NCBI GenBank assembly: GCA_013202445.1 | Contig: JABMRW010000007.1 | Span: forward strand, 1 to 13,704 | Direction of reading: 5' to 3' | DNA from: Deltaproteobacteria bacterium | Lineage (GTDB): Bacteria; Chloroflexota; Dehalococcoidia; Dehalococcoidales; BS750m-G39 | DNA: 13,704 nucleotides | In this document: in pieces, positions 13,453 to 13,704 of the stretch | Layout of the letters: each line of letters starts with the position of its first letter | How positions within the stretch are numbered: the first letter of the stretch is position 1 | Notes under the pieces: generated by a model | Told to the model about the DNA's origin: nothing | The model's database searches: none | What the model saw: the letters and a program-made list of their open reading frames with translations, nothing else | Program-made: the position numbers and the translations under genes

Positions 13453-13639
13453 AAATAAAAGTACAACAATATTACAATAACATAATATAAGATTCACTGA
13501 CCAATATCAAAACTACTAATCATCAAAGTTCACTTGCTGCTCATTTATATTATCTCTTAACATAGCCTGCAGTAACAAAGCATACCTTGCTGGATTGAAG
13601 AATAAGGTAACGGCCAGGTGGTTAGATACGAATCTTCAA
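13441..13639. other. Intergenic region between the tRNA gene and the DRE-TIM gene
   Basis: These 199 AT-rich bases hold the DRE-TIM promoter and ribosome site and a long-loop inverted repeat next to the tRNA 3' end. I see no coding sequence in them. A second possible -10 (GATAAT, minus strand, 18 bp after TTGTTA) lies near 13535-13565, but its -35 is weak. Confidence 0.6.
13482..13510 (-). promoter_or_regulatory. Sigma-70 promoter for the DRE-TIM gene
   Basis: The minus strand has TTGATA (13510-13505), a 17-bp spacer and TATTAT (13487-13482). Each hexamer differs from consensus at one position. Transcription would start near 13475, giving a leader of about 35 nt that contains the AGGAGG site. 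ATATT/AATAT half-sites (13469-13473 and 13484-13488) flank the predicted start and could be an operator, but the sequence is AT-rich enough for this to be chance. Confidence 0.65.
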
Positions 13640-13640
13640 T
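13594..13640 (-). repeat. Inverted repeat adjoining the tRNA-Gln 3' end
   Basis: ATTGAAGA (13594-13601) and TCTTCAAT (13633-13640) are a perfect 8-bp inverted repeat with a 31-nt spacer. The arm next to the tRNA begins at its terminal A. It may form the tRNA 3' trailer stem or a terminator; no T-run follows it. Confidence 0.35.
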
Positions 13641-13704
13641 GGCTGGGGAAGAAGGATTCGAACCTTCCCTTACGGATTCAGAGTCCGCTGTCCTACCACT
13701 AGAC
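13640..13704 (-). tRNA. tRNA-Gln (anticodon CTG), 5' end cut by the window edge
   Basis: On the minus strand the 3' part of a tRNA is complete. The D-arm has AGTGGTAGGAC. The anticodon stem GCGGA/TCCGT closes a 7-nt loop CTCTGAA with anticodon CTG (complement of 13679-13681). A 4-nt variable loop follows, then the T-arm GAAGG-TTCGAAT-CCTTC (13667-13651), the acceptor strand TTCCCCA, discriminator G and an encoded CCA (13642-13640). The anticodon and the TTCCCCAG-CCA end both fit glutamine. The first nine or so bases lie beyond the window. Confidence 0.92.

Noticed and set aside
13441..13497. ATG-initiated extension of the DRE-TIM protein with a hydrophobic N-terminus (possible signal or membrane segment)
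   Set aside because: The extension runs through the promoter -10 region and the AGGAGG site; the TTG at 13440 is ideally spaced, and cytosolic TIM-barrel enzymes of this kind need no signal.
13640..13704. tRNA-Gln 3' end as an integration site (attB) for a mobile element
   Set aside because: No integrase gene and no direct repeat of the tRNA end were found in the window; only an inverted repeat adjoins it.

Overview
The window is a bacterial chromosome segment of roughly 50% GC. It is almost entirely a catabolic acyl-CoA gene cluster, with a corrinoid methyltransferase-type gene pair at the left end and a tRNA-Gln(CTG) gene at the right edge. Consensus sigma-70 promoters and strong Shine-Dalgarno sites show that it is bacterial. 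The URO-D-family protein plus corrinoid protein, multiple acyl-CoA dehydrogenases and an AbfD/HpaB-fold protein suggest an anaerobic, acyl-CoA-degrading bacterium, for example an uncultured Dehalococcoidia (Chloroflexota) or Desulfobacterota member. This taxonomic guess is an inference and weak.

Left end (plus strand, 3-1450): the C-terminus of a B12-binding corrinoid protein, followed after 5 nt by a uroporphyrinogen-decarboxylase-family protein, a usual methyltransferase/corrinoid pairing. This unit converges on the main cluster at about 1451-1526, where a weak terminator-like hairpin faces the minus-strand unit.

Main cluster (minus strand, read from right to left): a DRE-TIM (LeuA/homocitrate synthase-like) enzyme with its own promoter and a TTG start. 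Next come a 262-bp gap with a perfect TTGACA-17-TATAAT promoter and a foldable leader, an HMG-CoA-synthase-like protein fused to a DUF35 zinc-ribbon/OB domain, an SCP2-type thiolase, an SDR oxidoreductase, and a 4-hydroxybutyryl-CoA dehydratase/HpaB-fold protein. The unit ends with a 3-hydroxyacyl-CoA dehydrogenase, an acyl-CoA dehydrogenase with a C-terminal winged-helix-like extension, a biotin-dependent carboxyltransferase beta subunit, and a second acyl-CoA dehydrogenase. Gaps of 18-101 bp on one strand fit a single eight-gene operon downstream of the consensus promoter.

The genes look like a complete acyl-CoA conversion kit: two dehydrogenations, carboxylation or decarboxylation, a dehydratase or hydroxylase-type step, hydroxyacyl oxidation and thiolysis. 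Several members lack the residues that define the textbook function of their family. The AbfD-like protein lacks the three cysteine ligands of the Fe-S cluster. The HMG-CoA-synthase domain lacks its Glu/Cys/His triad. One acyl-CoA dehydrogenase lacks glutamate at both known catalytic-base positions. The DRE-TIM enzyme lacks a His motif of the Claisen synthases. The cluster may therefore encode an undescribed pathway, and names such as '4-hydroxybutyryl-CoA dehydratase' or 'HMG-CoA synthase' should not be transferred to it without testing. The substrate cannot be read from the sequence.
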